A DNA stretch of 16,085 nucleotides. Source: an uncultured Candidatus Planktophila sp. (GTDB lineage: Bacteria > Actinomycetota > Actinomycetes > Nanopelagicales > Nanopelagicaceae). The DNA lies in assembly GCA_937927965.1 (NCBI GenBank), contig CALEZA010000132.1, forward strand, positions 1 to 16,085, in the 5' to 3' direction. Below, piece after piece: positions 1-7,520 of the stretch (position 1 is its first letter; every line of letters begins with the position of its first letter). Below the pieces are notes generated by a model that saw nothing but the letters and a program-made list of their open reading frames with translations, did not search any database and was not told the DNA's origin. The position numbers and the translations under genes are program-made.

Positions 1-139
1 TTGACTCAGTGAAATTCTGAGACCGACGGTTAAAGTCCGGATGAGAGATAACGATGAGTTCGGCGCACCTCCTATGGGGCTGCGCTGGTGCTGCCTTACC
101 CCGATAACTCGTGCACCACTAAACGAGGAGGGAAGGTAA
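1..139 (+). promoter_or_regulatory. FMN riboswitch (RFN element), 5'-truncated by the window, with its expression platform
   Basis: Bases 1-50 match the 3' half of the RFN/FMN aptamer: a hairpin CTCAG (5-9)/CTGAG (17-21) around the conserved TGAAATT loop, then GACCGACGGT, AAAGTCCGGATG and AGAGA. The 5' half (P1 to P4) is outside the window. Bases 51-139 look like a translational expression platform. GAGTTCGG (56-63) can pair with CCGATAACTC (101-110) with a two-base bulge. CTCGT (108-112) can instead pair with ACGAG (123-127). CCTCCT (68-73) is an exact complement of the Shine-Dalgarno AGGAGG (126-131). No hairpin followed by a T-run is present, so control by masking the ribosome binding site is more likely than termination. 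Aptamer identity is firm; the switching model is inference. Confidence 0.93.
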
Positions 140-1141
140 ATGATCGATATCGATAGCGCATATCGCCAATTAGCAACTCTTGCCACCTCTTCACCTTTTT
201 CTAGCACACCAAATCCAACTGTCACAGCTCTGATCTATGGAGCAGATGGAACTTTGATCGCAGATGGCGTCCATAATCGAAAACTCTCTCCAGATCATGC
301 TGAGGTTGTTGCTCTCAAGAAAGCTGGTAGCTCAGCACAAGGAGCCACCATCGTGGTTTCCCTGGAGCCGTGTAATCACATTGGGAGCACTGGAGCATGT
401 GTTGATGCAATTATTGATGCAGGAATCGCACTGGTGATTTATGCAGTCAAAGATCCCAATCCGAAGGCTGCAGGGGGCGCTCAGCGCTTAGCAGAGTCTG
501 GAATTATAGTTGAGTTCCGAGAAAGCAATGAGCTCACCGACATGCATCGTGCTTGGTTACATCGCATCACTACTTCTCGTCCTTACTTTATTTGGAAAAT
601 TGCAACCTCTCTCGATGGTCGCATTGCAGCAAGTGATGGCTCATCCCAGTGGATTTCATCTGAGCAATCTCGCGCAGATGTTCAATTACTGAGAGCTCAA
701 TCAGATGCCATCCTTGTTGGCACAGGTACTGTTCTTGCAGATAATCCAACCCTTCGTCCGCGCATAGAAGGTGCCGCTTCTCCTCTACGCATCGTGATGG
801 GGGAGAGTGAGATACCTGCAGGATTAAATATCCACGATGAAAAGAGCTCAACTCTCTTTGTGAAGAGCAGAAGCGTGGATGCTCTTATGGTGGCAATTGC
901 AGATCTCCCGCTCAACCAAGTGTTGGTGGAATCAGGTCCTACTTTAGGAAGTGCTCTCATGGCGGCAGGTGTGATTGATGAGGTCATCATCTATCAAGCT
1001 CCAATTCTTTTTGGAGCAGGTAAGGGTTGGCTGGAAGATATCGGCATTACAACAATTGCAGATGCAGCACACCTTCAACTCCTTGAAGCTAGCGCCATCG
1101 GCCCTGACTTTAAATACCGATATAGAGCGGAGAAGAAGTAA
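140..1141 (+). CDS. ribD: Bifunctional diaminohydroxyphosphoribosylaminopyrimidine deaminase / 5-amino-6-(5-phosphoribosylamino)uracil reductase
   Basis: Cytosolic enzyme for the second and third steps of riboflavin synthesis: deamination of the pyrimidine released from GTP, then NADPH-dependent reduction of the ribose. The N-terminal cytidine-deaminase-like domain (about 1-145) has the zinc and catalytic residues in HAEV (H53, E55) and the two cysteines C78 and C87. The C-terminal reductase domain (from about 147) shows RPYFIWKIATSLDGRIA, SQWIS, QLLRAQSDAILVGTGTVLADNP and VESGPTLGSAL. At 333 residues it is slightly shorter than the E. coli enzyme. The start is fixed by a strong Shine-Dalgarno (GAGGAGGG, 125-132) seven bases upstream. 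The usual GRTPPC around the second zinc cysteine reads GSTGAC here, and the usual HPNP reads TPNP; the metal ligands are kept. The stop overlaps the ribE start by one base (TAATG), so translation is probably coupled. Confidence 0.96.
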   Translation: MIDIDSAYRQLATLATSSPFSSTPNPTVTALIYGADGTLIADGVHNRKLSPDHAEVVALKKAGSSAQGATIVVSLEPCNHIGSTGACVDAIIDAGIALVIYAVKDPNPKAAGGAQRLAESGIIVEFRESNELTDMHRAWLHRITTSRPYFIWKIATSLDGRIAASDGSSQWISSEQSRADVQLLRAQSDAILVGTGTVLADNPTLRPRIEGAASPLRIVMGESEIPAGLNIHDEKSSTLFVKSRSVDALMVAIADLPLNQVLVESGPTLGSALMAAGVIDEVIIYQAPILFGAGKGWLEDIGITTIADAAHLQLLEASAIGPDFKYRYRAEKK

Positions 1142-1746
1142 TGTTTACAGGACTTGTTGCAGAACGCGGAAAGGTACTGGCAATTGCTAAAGGTGAGAGT
1201 TCATCTGTCATCAATATCCACGCGCCACATCTAACACCAGAGCTCTCCATTGGAGACTCCATTGCAGTCAACGGGGTATGTCTCACTGCCACTTCACTCA
1301 CATCAGATTCCTTCACGGCAGATGTGATGATCCAGACTTTGACCCTGACCTCCCTCAAAGAGATTGAAGCGGGTTCTGCTGTGAATTTAGAGCTTGCCGC
1401 ACAGCTTGATATGCGCCTTGGGGGACATATCGTCCAAGGGCATGTCGATGGTGTTGCAACAGTCGTCTCTCGAACTCCGGGTGAGAAGTGGGAGAAGTTT
1501 GTGATTGCAGTGCCTGCAGAACTCACTCGCTACATCGTCAATCAAGGATCTCTTGCAGTCGATGGAGTCTCACTTACTGTGGGAGAAATTGATGATGCGA
1601 CGAATCAGGTCACGCTCTGGCTTATCCCTGAAACTCTTGCAAAGACCAATCTCTCACTCAAAGCTCCAGGAGATCTACTCAATATAGAAGTAGATATCTT
1701 GGCAAAATATGTTGAGCGACTCATCTCAAAGAGAGATAACAGATGA
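1141..1746 (+). CDS. ribE: Riboflavin synthase, alpha subunit
   Basis: Catalyses the last step, dismutation of two 6,7-dimethyl-8-ribityllumazine molecules to riboflavin and the pyrimidine precursor. The protein (201 residues) starts with the family signature MFTGLVAERG and has two tandem lumazine-binding barrels, about 1-87 and 97-190. The repeated motif appears as IAVNGVCLTA (C47 at the position of the conserved active-site-region cysteine) and as LAVDGVSLTV in the second copy. GGHIVQGHVDG (94-104) marks the start of the second half. It sits between ribD and ribBA, overlapping ribD by one base and ribBA by four (ATGA). In many actinobacteria this gene is called ribC or ribE; ribE is used here. 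Confidence 0.96.
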   Translation: MFTGLVAERGKVLAIAKGESSSVINIHAPHLTPELSIGDSIAVNGVCLTATSLTSDSFTADVMIQTLTLTSLKEIEAGSAVNLELAAQLDMRLGGHIVQGHVDGVATVVSRTPGEKWEKFVIAVPAELTRYIVNQGSLAVDGVSLTVGEIDDATNQVTLWLIPETLAKTNLSLKAPGDLLNIEVDILAKYVERLISKRDNR

Positions 1747-2936
1747 GCATTGAGAGAGCGCTAGAAGAGTTTGCTTCAGGCAAATTCTTAATAGTCACAG
1801 ATGATGCCTCCCGAGAAAACGAGGGAGATCTCATCGTCTTAGCCGAGAAAGTCACCGTCGAGCAGACGGCATTTATGGTTCGCCACACCACAGGAATTCT
1901 CTGTGTGGCTATAGATAAGGCAACTGCACGCCGGCTTGAGCTTCCAATGATGTTTGAAAATAATCAAGATTTAAGAAAGACAGCTTTTACAGTCTCTGTT
2001 GATTTTGCCCACGGCCTTACCTCAGGTGTCAGTGCTCACGAGAGAACTCTCACTATTGCAGCGCTAGCAAATCCAGATACAACGCCTCAGGATTTAGTGC
2101 GCCCTGGTCATATCTTTCCTCTCATCGCCCATGACGGAGGCCTTGCATCTCGCGGAGGACACACAGAGGCAGGTCTTGCCTTGGCACAGCTTGTGGGTGG
2201 CCAGCCAGCAGCCCTTCTCTCTGAGATTGTTAATGACGATGGATCAATGGCTCGTGGTCAATCCTTAGCTGACTTTGCTAAAGAACACCAGATCACAATG
2301 ATCACTATTGAAGAGCTCACTGAGTTCTGGAAGAAGAGCTCTACAGAAAATGTTGGAGAAGTTGCTCTCAATTGGAGCAAGGTGCAGCTACCAGAAGGAA
2401 GCTGGGATTTAGCAACATATCCAGCTCTGAAGGCACGCGATCATGTGATTGCACGCTTTGGTAGCGCAGATAGAGTGCCTATGGTGAGAATCCACTCAGA
2501 GTGCTTCACTGGAGATGTCTTGGGTTCTCTTCGTTGTGATTGCGGTGAGCAATTAGCACTTTCCAAGAAACTCATTGCTGAGCATGGCTATGGCTTCATC
2601 ATTTATTTGCGAGATCATGAGGGCAGAGGTGTGGGACTAGCTGAAAAGCTCAAGGCGTATCAACTTCAAGATCAAGGACTCGACACAGTCGATGCCAATC
2701 TCTCATTAGGTCATCCCATTGATGCCAGAGAGTGGGCAGATGTGGTGGAGATTGCCAATACTCTTGAGCTAAGAGAGATTGAACTTCTCACCAATAATCC
2801 AGCGAAGGTGAAAGCACTTCTCGATGCTGGATTTAATGTATTTCAACACAATCTCACACCCACTATTCATGAATTCAACCGCGACTATATTGAAACCAAG
2901 AGAGTCAAACTCGGACACGAAAGAGGAGGCGCATAA
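1743..2936 (+). CDS. ribBA: Bifunctional 3,4-dihydroxy-2-butanone 4-phosphate synthase / GTP cyclohydrolase II
   Basis: Supplies both precursors of riboflavin. Residues 1-200 are DHBP synthase: DDASRENEGDLI (acidic loop, E27, D29), HTTGILCV, PGHIFPL and GGHTEAG (H140, E142), which act on ribulose 5-phosphate with magnesium. Residues about 207-393 are GTP cyclohydrolase II: HSECFTGD, SLRCDCG (zinc cysteines C254, C265, C267), YLRDHEGRGVGL, YQLQDQGLDTVDAN and LLTNNPAK. The tyrosine matching E. coli RibA Tyr105 is present (Y306), which argues for a normal type II enzyme and not the formamide-releasing variant. The full-length 397-residue fusion keeps recognisable key residues in both halves. Its start overlaps the ribE stop (ATGA) with only a weak ribosome binding site, suggesting translational coupling; its stop overlaps the ribH start by one base. 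Confidence 0.96.
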   Translation: MSIERALEEFASGKFLIVTDDASRENEGDLIVLAEKVTVEQTAFMVRHTTGILCVAIDKATARRLELPMMFENNQDLRKTAFTVSVDFAHGLTSGVSAHERTLTIAALANPDTTPQDLVRPGHIFPLIAHDGGLASRGGHTEAGLALAQLVGGQPAALLSEIVNDDGSMARGQSLADFAKEHQITMITIEELTEFWKKSSTENVGEVALNWSKVQLPEGSWDLATYPALKARDHVIARFGSADRVPMVRIHSECFTGDVLGSLRCDCGEQLALSKKLIAEHGYGFIIYLRDHEGRGVGLAEKLKAYQLQDQGLDTVDANLSLGHPIDAREWADVVEIANTLELREIELLTNNPAKVKALLDAGFNVFQHNLTPTIHEFNRDYIETKRVKLGHERGGA

Positions 2937-3388
2937 TGGCTGGCCATGCACCTGAAATCACAATCAAGAAGCATCCACGAGCAAAGGTTGCAATCATCTC
3001 TGCGTCTTGGCACCCAGAGATCTGCCAATCGCTGATTGATGGAGCTAAGCGTGCGCTAGAGCAGGCGGAGGTGAAGAAGATTGATGTGATCTATGTGCCA
3101 GGTTCATTTGAGATTCCACTTGCAGCCCAACACGCCTTTGAGAGCGGATATAGCGCAGCTGTTGTTGTGGGATTAGTTCTCCAAGGTGAGACTCCGCACT
3201 TTGATTATGTCTGCCAAGGCGTGACACAAGGTGTGATGGATGTGCAGCTGAAGTGGTCGAAGCCAATCGGCTTTGGAGTATTGATGTGTAACACTTTAGA
3301 GCAAGCTATTGCTCGCTCAGGTGTTGCTGGTAGTAAAGAAGATAAGGGATATGACAGCGCAATCGCTGCCCTCTCTCTACTTAAATAA
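2936..3388 (+). CDS. ribH: 6,7-dimethyl-8-ribityllumazine synthase
   Basis: Condenses 5-amino-6-ribitylaminouracil with 3,4-dihydroxy-2-butanone 4-phosphate to make the riboflavin synthase substrate; members form pentamers or 60-subunit shells. The 150-residue sequence shows ASWHPEI (N-terminal ring-binding loop, Trp where many enzymes have Phe, as in mycobacterial RibH), VPGSFEIP, GLVLQGETPHFDYV with the catalytic histidine at H88, VTQGVMD, PIGFGVLMCNTLEQAIARSG and EDKGYDSAIAAL. A strong Shine-Dalgarno GAGGAGG (2923-2929) lies six bases before the ATG, inside the end of ribBA, so this product may be made in excess over its neighbours. It is the last gene of the operon. Its 3' end overlaps the oppositely directed next gene by 12 bases, with no terminator hairpin visible. 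Confidence 0.96.
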   Translation: MAGHAPEITIKKHPRAKVAIISASWHPEICQSLIDGAKRALEQAEVKKIDVIYVPGSFEIPLAAQHAFESGYSAAVVVGLVLQGETPHFDYVCQGVTQGVMDVQLKWSKPIGFGVLMCNTLEQAIARSGVAGSKEDKGYDSAIAALSLLK

Positions 3389-4339
3389 CGACTTCTTCTT
3401 CTGAGGTGTTTTATTGAGCGGCGGGCTCACATAGCCGCGCAGCTGAGCACACTCACGCCGCACTTCCTCTAACTCAGCTGCAGGAATATCTCCATTGAAG
3501 AATCCCTTGGATGCATCCGATACTCGCCCTGGAGCTATGTCGTGGAGCTGAACAACCCAGGAGATAAATGCTGCAGCTTGAGCTGGAACATATTCGGTCA
3601 TTCCTTCTTCAAAGTAATTAAGATCTGCGTTATATGCCACTGCATCAATTCCCGCAGGATTCATATGGCACTGGACGATATCGTCTGGGAACCCGATACT
3701 GAAGTTCTTGACTTCTTCATTGCTCCAATCATGTTTTTCACTCAGACCAAATTCCTTCACTCGGTTGCGAGGAAGTATGAGAGCTGCGCTGCGCTCAACT
3801 CCAAATAAGAAGATTGCATACTCTCCAGGTCTTGCATAGAAGAAGGGAAGTGCGTAGTGGCCACTGTCATCTGCTCCAGAGTCGCCCACATAGATGCAGT
3901 AATCAAGACCATCATTGGGATTGCCTTGGATGGTGATAGTTCCGATGCAAATTCCTTCCATCTCCTCCATTACTTCAGAGAAATCAAGATCAAAGAGTTG
4001 AGGAGATCCACCTTCAACCATCCCTAACATTCCACCGACAATGCCTCGGTCAAAGAGAAGGAGGCCACCTAGAGGTTCCTCACTCTCATGGCAGAGATCC
4101 ATTACTGCATAGATTCCGTCACCATTGCCCGATCTAAATTGAAAGAAGTTGGTAGGTGTGCGACCACAGGAAGAACAGCTAATAGTTGTCTCGTATGTGC
4201 CATAACACTCACCGCATGAAGGCATCCGCTCATCAGCAAGAGATACCTGTCCGCCCTCCACATTAAAGACGCTGCTAAAGAATCCTCCATAGCCTTTGCC
4301 TCGGATTTGGTCGAGAGTTGCAAGAAAGGGATATGTCAT
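3377..4339 (-). CDS. Hypothetical protein with N-terminal Cys4 zinc-ribbon-like motif
   Basis: No family recognised. From the ATG at 4339 the protein has 320 residues and no signal peptide or membrane segment, so it is probably cytosolic. Near the N-terminus, CGEC (C42, C45) and CSSC (C55, C58) form a CxxC-x9-CxxC pattern typical of a small zinc ribbon. The middle is acidic (FDLDFSEVMEEMEG). The region around 155-200 alternates hydrophobic and polar residues as in a beta-rich fold (YCIYVGDSG, GEYAIFLFGVE). The C-terminus ends in a basic tail, KKKSLFK. A TTG at 4351 would add four residues; the ATG is preferred although neither has a good ribosome binding site. It runs convergently into ribH (12-base overlap) and divergently from the 155-residue protein. 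The reading frame is long and intact, so it is a real gene. Confidence 0.75.
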   Translation of the reverse strand: MTYPFLATLDQIRGKGYGGFFSSVFNVEGGQVSLADERMPSCGECYGTYETTISCSSCGRTPTNFFQFRSGNGDGIYAVMDLCHESEEPLGGLLLFDRGIVGGMLGMVEGGSPQLFDLDFSEVMEEMEGICIGTITIQGNPNDGLDYCIYVGDSGADDSGHYALPFFYARPGEYAIFLFGVERSAALILPRNRVKEFGLSEKHDWSNEEVKNFSIGFPDDIVQCHMNPAGIDAVAYNADLNYFEEGMTEYVPAQAAAFISWVVQLHDIAPGRVSDASKGFFNGDIPAAELEEVRRECAQLRGYVSPPLNKTPQKKKSLFK

Positions 4340-4463
4340 GGGCTTATTCAAGCCTAGGACTCTGACGAATTAAAGGGGTGAGTGGTTATTGGATGGTCAC
4401 CTCTAGTTCAATGTCAGGGGGCAGATATAGGCTTTCACTCATCACCTAGCACGGAGGAAAGTC
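4340..4463. other. Divergent intergenic region
   Basis: This 124-base gap separates two divergently transcribed hypothetical genes and should hold promoters for both. On the plus strand TATAGG (within GATATAGGC, about 4425-4430) is a weak -10 candidate without a convincing -35. On the minus strand TTTAAT near 4366-4371 is a weak -10 candidate. No palindrome or RNA-like structure stands out. Confidence 0.35.
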
Positions 4464-4931
4464 ATGGGCCTATTTGATAAGAAGAAGAGTTCTCCTGAAA
4501 TTGATCAGGTGGCAGCTCTTCTCAAGAGAGCAACTCCCGATATTGAGTGGGTTGATGGTGGAGATGGCGAATGGGCTATCCGTGAAGGCTCAACGCTGAT
4601 TCGTCTTGTGACCGAAACCGAAGTGCTCTCAGAAGGTCCATCTCTAAACATTATTGGCAATGTTGCATGGGGCGTCACAGAGTCGATTGCCATGTATTCC
4701 ACACTTCTCAATGAGCTCACTCCATTTCTTGCACGATGGGAGTGCTTCCCATCAGATAATGGTGGAGTTGATTTAGTGATCTCACGCAGACATCTCTTGG
4801 CAGATCTCACAGATCAAGGTTTCACTATGGCACTTGCCGATGTGGCAGGAGCCTCAGATGCCTTCGATGAGCGCATTGTGGAGAAGTTTGGCGGCAAGAC
4901 CACCGTGGATCAGCTTGGGTGGGATGACTAG
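4464..4931 (+). CDS. Hypothetical protein, possibly YbjN / type III secretion chaperone-like fold
   Basis: A 155-residue acidic, soluble protein. It starts with MGLFDKKKSSPEIDQ, followed by a predicted helix, then short strands (IEWVDGG, GEWAIREGST, LIRLVTETEV), a helix with SIAMYSTLLNELTPFLARW, strands (WECFPSDNGG, VDLVISRRHL) and a C-terminal helical part. This alpha/beta layout resembles YbjN-like and secretion-chaperone-like domains that bind peptides or partner proteins; that is a guess from pattern only. The start is well supported by GGAGGA (4453-4458) five bases before the ATG. The stop (TAG) shares the palindromic bases CTAG with the stop of the convergent TPR gene, a four-base tail overlap. 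Its lysine-rich N-terminus resembles the C-terminal tails of the two neighbouring minus-strand proteins. Confidence 0.72.
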   Translation: MGLFDKKKSSPEIDQVAALLKRATPDIEWVDGGDGEWAIREGSTLIRLVTETEVLSEGPSLNIIGNVAWGVTESIAMYSTLLNELTPFLARWECFPSDNGGVDLVISRRHLLADLTDQGFTMALADVAGASDAFDERIVEKFGGKTTVDQLGWDD

Positions 4932-7519
4932 CTTCTACTAAAGAAGCCTTTCTTCTTTGGTTTGCCTGATCCGAGAAACTCTCGTGCCTCAGCGCTGAGA
5001 TCTGCAAACCAGCCCACTCGCTTTCTATCTTCTGCAAAAGCGTCATTGAGTTCTGCAATGATGTGAGCGGGAAGGGCAGCAAGTGCTGCAGATGCTCGCT
5101 CTTTATCACCATTTCTCCATTGAATGAGAAGCGGATAGAAGAGTGATTCAGCATGGCCCTCTTGGAATTTCTCATCACTCCAGATGGCAATTACCTCTTC
5201 ATCGCTTGCTCCAAGAGCCCAGCGATTGAGTGCATCGTTAGATCTCATATTGGAGGCTTGAGCGAAATCCTCATCAGAATCTAATCTCGACATAATTGAG
5301 AAGTAATGGGCATCAAAGAAGTCACGAGCTTCCTGGAATTTTCCTTCTTCAAGGAGATTCCAAGTCACAGATGACATTGCATTGGCACATCCTTGCTGCG
5401 CAGAGTGGCGCAGATATTTCATACCTGTCGATACATCTTTTTTCATCAGATATGCCCATCCGAGATTGTTGAGAGCATCGCCAAAGAAGCGAGCTTGATA
5501 GCCACTTGCTAAGGCCATATCTGCCCACTTGGAAGCTTTTGCGAGATCCCCGTCTGCAACTGCCATTGATGTGGCAACTACTTGAAGCTCACCTAACCCG
5601 CTAGCAGCACCCTTCTCAATGATGGGCTGCGCCTGCTCATCATCATCTGATGCGAGTAGAACGGTAAGGAAGTCGGAGAGAGTTTCAGGCTCTGCTGTGA
5701 TCTCATCTTTATCAATCAGCATGTCTGCCACTTCACTTCGCAGAGGAGTGTGTGGGAAGAGAATCTCCATCACATCTTCAGAGGCTTCATGCATTGCAAC
5801 GAAAGAGTCATAGATTTGAATCAGAGCTTGGAAAGATCCTTGGAGCGCTGTATCTAGGTGAGGACCAGAGAGCTCGGATGAGATTCCATAACCTGCCACG
5901 AGAGTCTGCATTGAAGAGGCGAGAGGATCGATTGATGCTACGAAGTCGCTAAATTCGAAGAATCGACCATAGGAGAGGGTTGATGATTCGAAGTTGGAGA
6001 TGAATGGAGATGGTTTAAGTTCATCTGAGATAGGAGAGAAGACATCTCCAATATCGATCATGGTGTTTGGAAATATCAATTCGGCATTGCGGTAGAGAGC
6101 TCGTAGAGTTCTTGATTGAGATGGTCTCAACCCTTCAAAGGTAGTGATTTCATCTACTCCAAGAGTCGTGGAGATTATGCAACTCTCAAGTCCATCGATG
6201 GTAGCGCAGTGCAGGAAGATGGTTTGGATTCCATTCTCGCCTGTATATGGGATTGCAATATATGCATAGTCAACGACTGAGTATTTGATGAAATTAAATT
6301 CAAGAGATTCAATGATTCTCTTAAAGAATAGGGAGTTGGCCGTTGGGATGGCCTCTGGAAGAAGTTCCAGCTCTGCGATCTCTCTGCCTGGGCGCATATC
6401 TTGCTGGAGGATTCCAGCCACAAAGGGAGCCCACGCATGATCTGTTGGTCCATCTACAGACATAAAGGAGACGCTCAAGCCAATCTCCTGTCCAACGCTA
6501 ATTGCAAAGTTATGGAGTCCATTGGGATCTCCCAAATCTTCTAGAGACCTCCATGCAGAAAGTTCTGCATATTGATCGCCTTCCTCTTGGGCTGCGTTAG
6601 CTGCTTCGTAGTACTGATCTTTATCCCATGAGCCACCTGCAACATTGCTGCGGATGGGATTGGGTGAACCGTTAGATGGATTTTGATTATTCTCCTCAAG
6701 GGATGCCATAAATTCATTGGCGATAGCGAGTTCAAACTCTTCCAATCCATACGCGATGAATTCTTGATGAAGTGCCTCAAGGTCTCCTTCGACAACTTCA
6801 TGCAAGAGAGCCATCTGATAGAGCTCGAGCGCATATGGCTCACCATCTTGAATAGACTGCCAGAGAATAGGGAAGAGTCTTTCAAAGTGGGGAGCGACCT
6901 TCTCCTCATCTAAGTTGGCAAGAAATTGGGAAAGAGTCACAGCTGCTTCGCTATTTCCTTGATCAACAAATGTCCAGAGGAAATCGATGATGAAATCAAT
7001 AATCTCCTCTTCGCCTTCGGGAGCTTGCTTTCCAAAGAGGATGTATTGAAGATTCTCTTCAGGATCTTCAATGATGTATGGAATGAGGTTCATCATCGCA
7101 AGCCATGATGATTTTCCAGCTCGTGACCAAAGGGCACAAGCCTCCGCTGAGTCTCCATAGACCATTTCAATATTGGCAGCGCTGAGGAGCACATCTGGAT
7201 TGTTTTCAGCAATCAGGCGCGAGACTTCATCGGATAAAAACTGGGCTTGAGGATTATCTTCTTGGTTATTTTCAATGAGATAACTAAGCCACGGAAGAGC
7301 TTTAAGATCTCCCTTTTTATATGCAACTTCAAATTCAGTGATGGAGCGATCCATATCCTCAGAATCCATAAAGGCGAGGGCAAGATAACGCTGAGCATCT
7401 GGGTGTTTATCTGTGATCTCTTGAAAAAGCTCAATGGCTCTCTCGTGATCACCATTTCCTAAAGCAATCTGTGCTTTAAGCCAAGTTCCAAGGGCTTTCT
7501 TCTCGATGTTCTTGGCCAT
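4928..7519 (-). CDS. Large TPR/Sel1-like repeat protein, function unknown
   Basis: An 863-residue, strongly acidic protein without a signal peptide or membrane helix. The N-terminus (about 10-75) reads as TPR units (GDHERAIELFQEITDKHPDAQRYLALAF). More helical repeats follow to about 270. A low-complexity Asn/Ser/Pro linker lies at about 275-297. A further TPR-like unit (300-335, EEGDQYAELSAWRSLEDLGDP) leads into a central region (about 345-550) that looks mixed alpha/beta and is not recognised. From about 630 there are Sel1/TPR-like repeats (LNNLGWAYLMKKDVSTGMKYLRHSAQQG). It ends in KPKKKGFFSRS. Such repeats usually bind other proteins. The start is supported by GAGGA five bases before the ATG, inside the end of the LRV gene one base upstream, so the two are translated from one message. 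It is convergent with, and overlaps by four bases, the 155-residue gene. Confidence 0.82.
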   Translation of the reverse strand: MAKNIEKKALGTWLKAQIALGNGDHERAIELFQEITDKHPDAQRYLALAFMDSEDMDRSITEFEVAYKKGDLKALPWLSYLIENNQEDNPQAQFLSDEVSRLIAENNPDVLLSAANIEMVYGDSAEACALWSRAGKSSWLAMMNLIPYIIEDPEENLQYILFGKQAPEGEEEIIDFIIDFLWTFVDQGNSEAAVTLSQFLANLDEEKVAPHFERLFPILWQSIQDGEPYALELYQMALLHEVVEGDLEALHQEFIAYGLEEFELAIANEFMASLEENNQNPSNGSPNPIRSNVAGGSWDKDQYYEAANAAQEEGDQYAELSAWRSLEDLGDPNGLHNFAISVGQEIGLSVSFMSVDGPTDHAWAPFVAGILQQDMRPGREIAELELLPEAIPTANSLFFKRIIESLEFNFIKYSVVDYAYIAIPYTGENGIQTIFLHCATIDGLESCIISTTLGVDEITTFEGLRPSQSRTLRALYRNAELIFPNTMIDIGDVFSPISDELKPSPFISNFESSTLSYGRFFEFSDFVASIDPLASSMQTLVAGYGISSELSGPHLDTALQGSFQALIQIYDSFVAMHEASEDVMEILFPHTPLRSEVADMLIDKDEITAEPETLSDFLTVLLASDDDEQAQPIIEKGAASGLGELQVVATSMAVADGDLAKASKWADMALASGYQARFFGDALNNLGWAYLMKKDVSTGMKYLRHSAQQGCANAMSSVTWNLLEEGKFQEARDFFDAHYFSIMSRLDSDEDFAQASNMRSNDALNRWALGASDEEVIAIWSDEKFQEGHAESLFYPLLIQWRNGDKERASAALAALPAHIIAELNDAFAEDRKRVGWFADLSAEAREFLGSGKPKKKGFFSRS

Positions 7520-7520
7520 C

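Noticed and set aside
510..990. Alternative-frame open frames inside ribD and in the other large genes
   Set aside because: They overlap clearly conserved proteins, lack ribosome binding sites and have unnatural composition.
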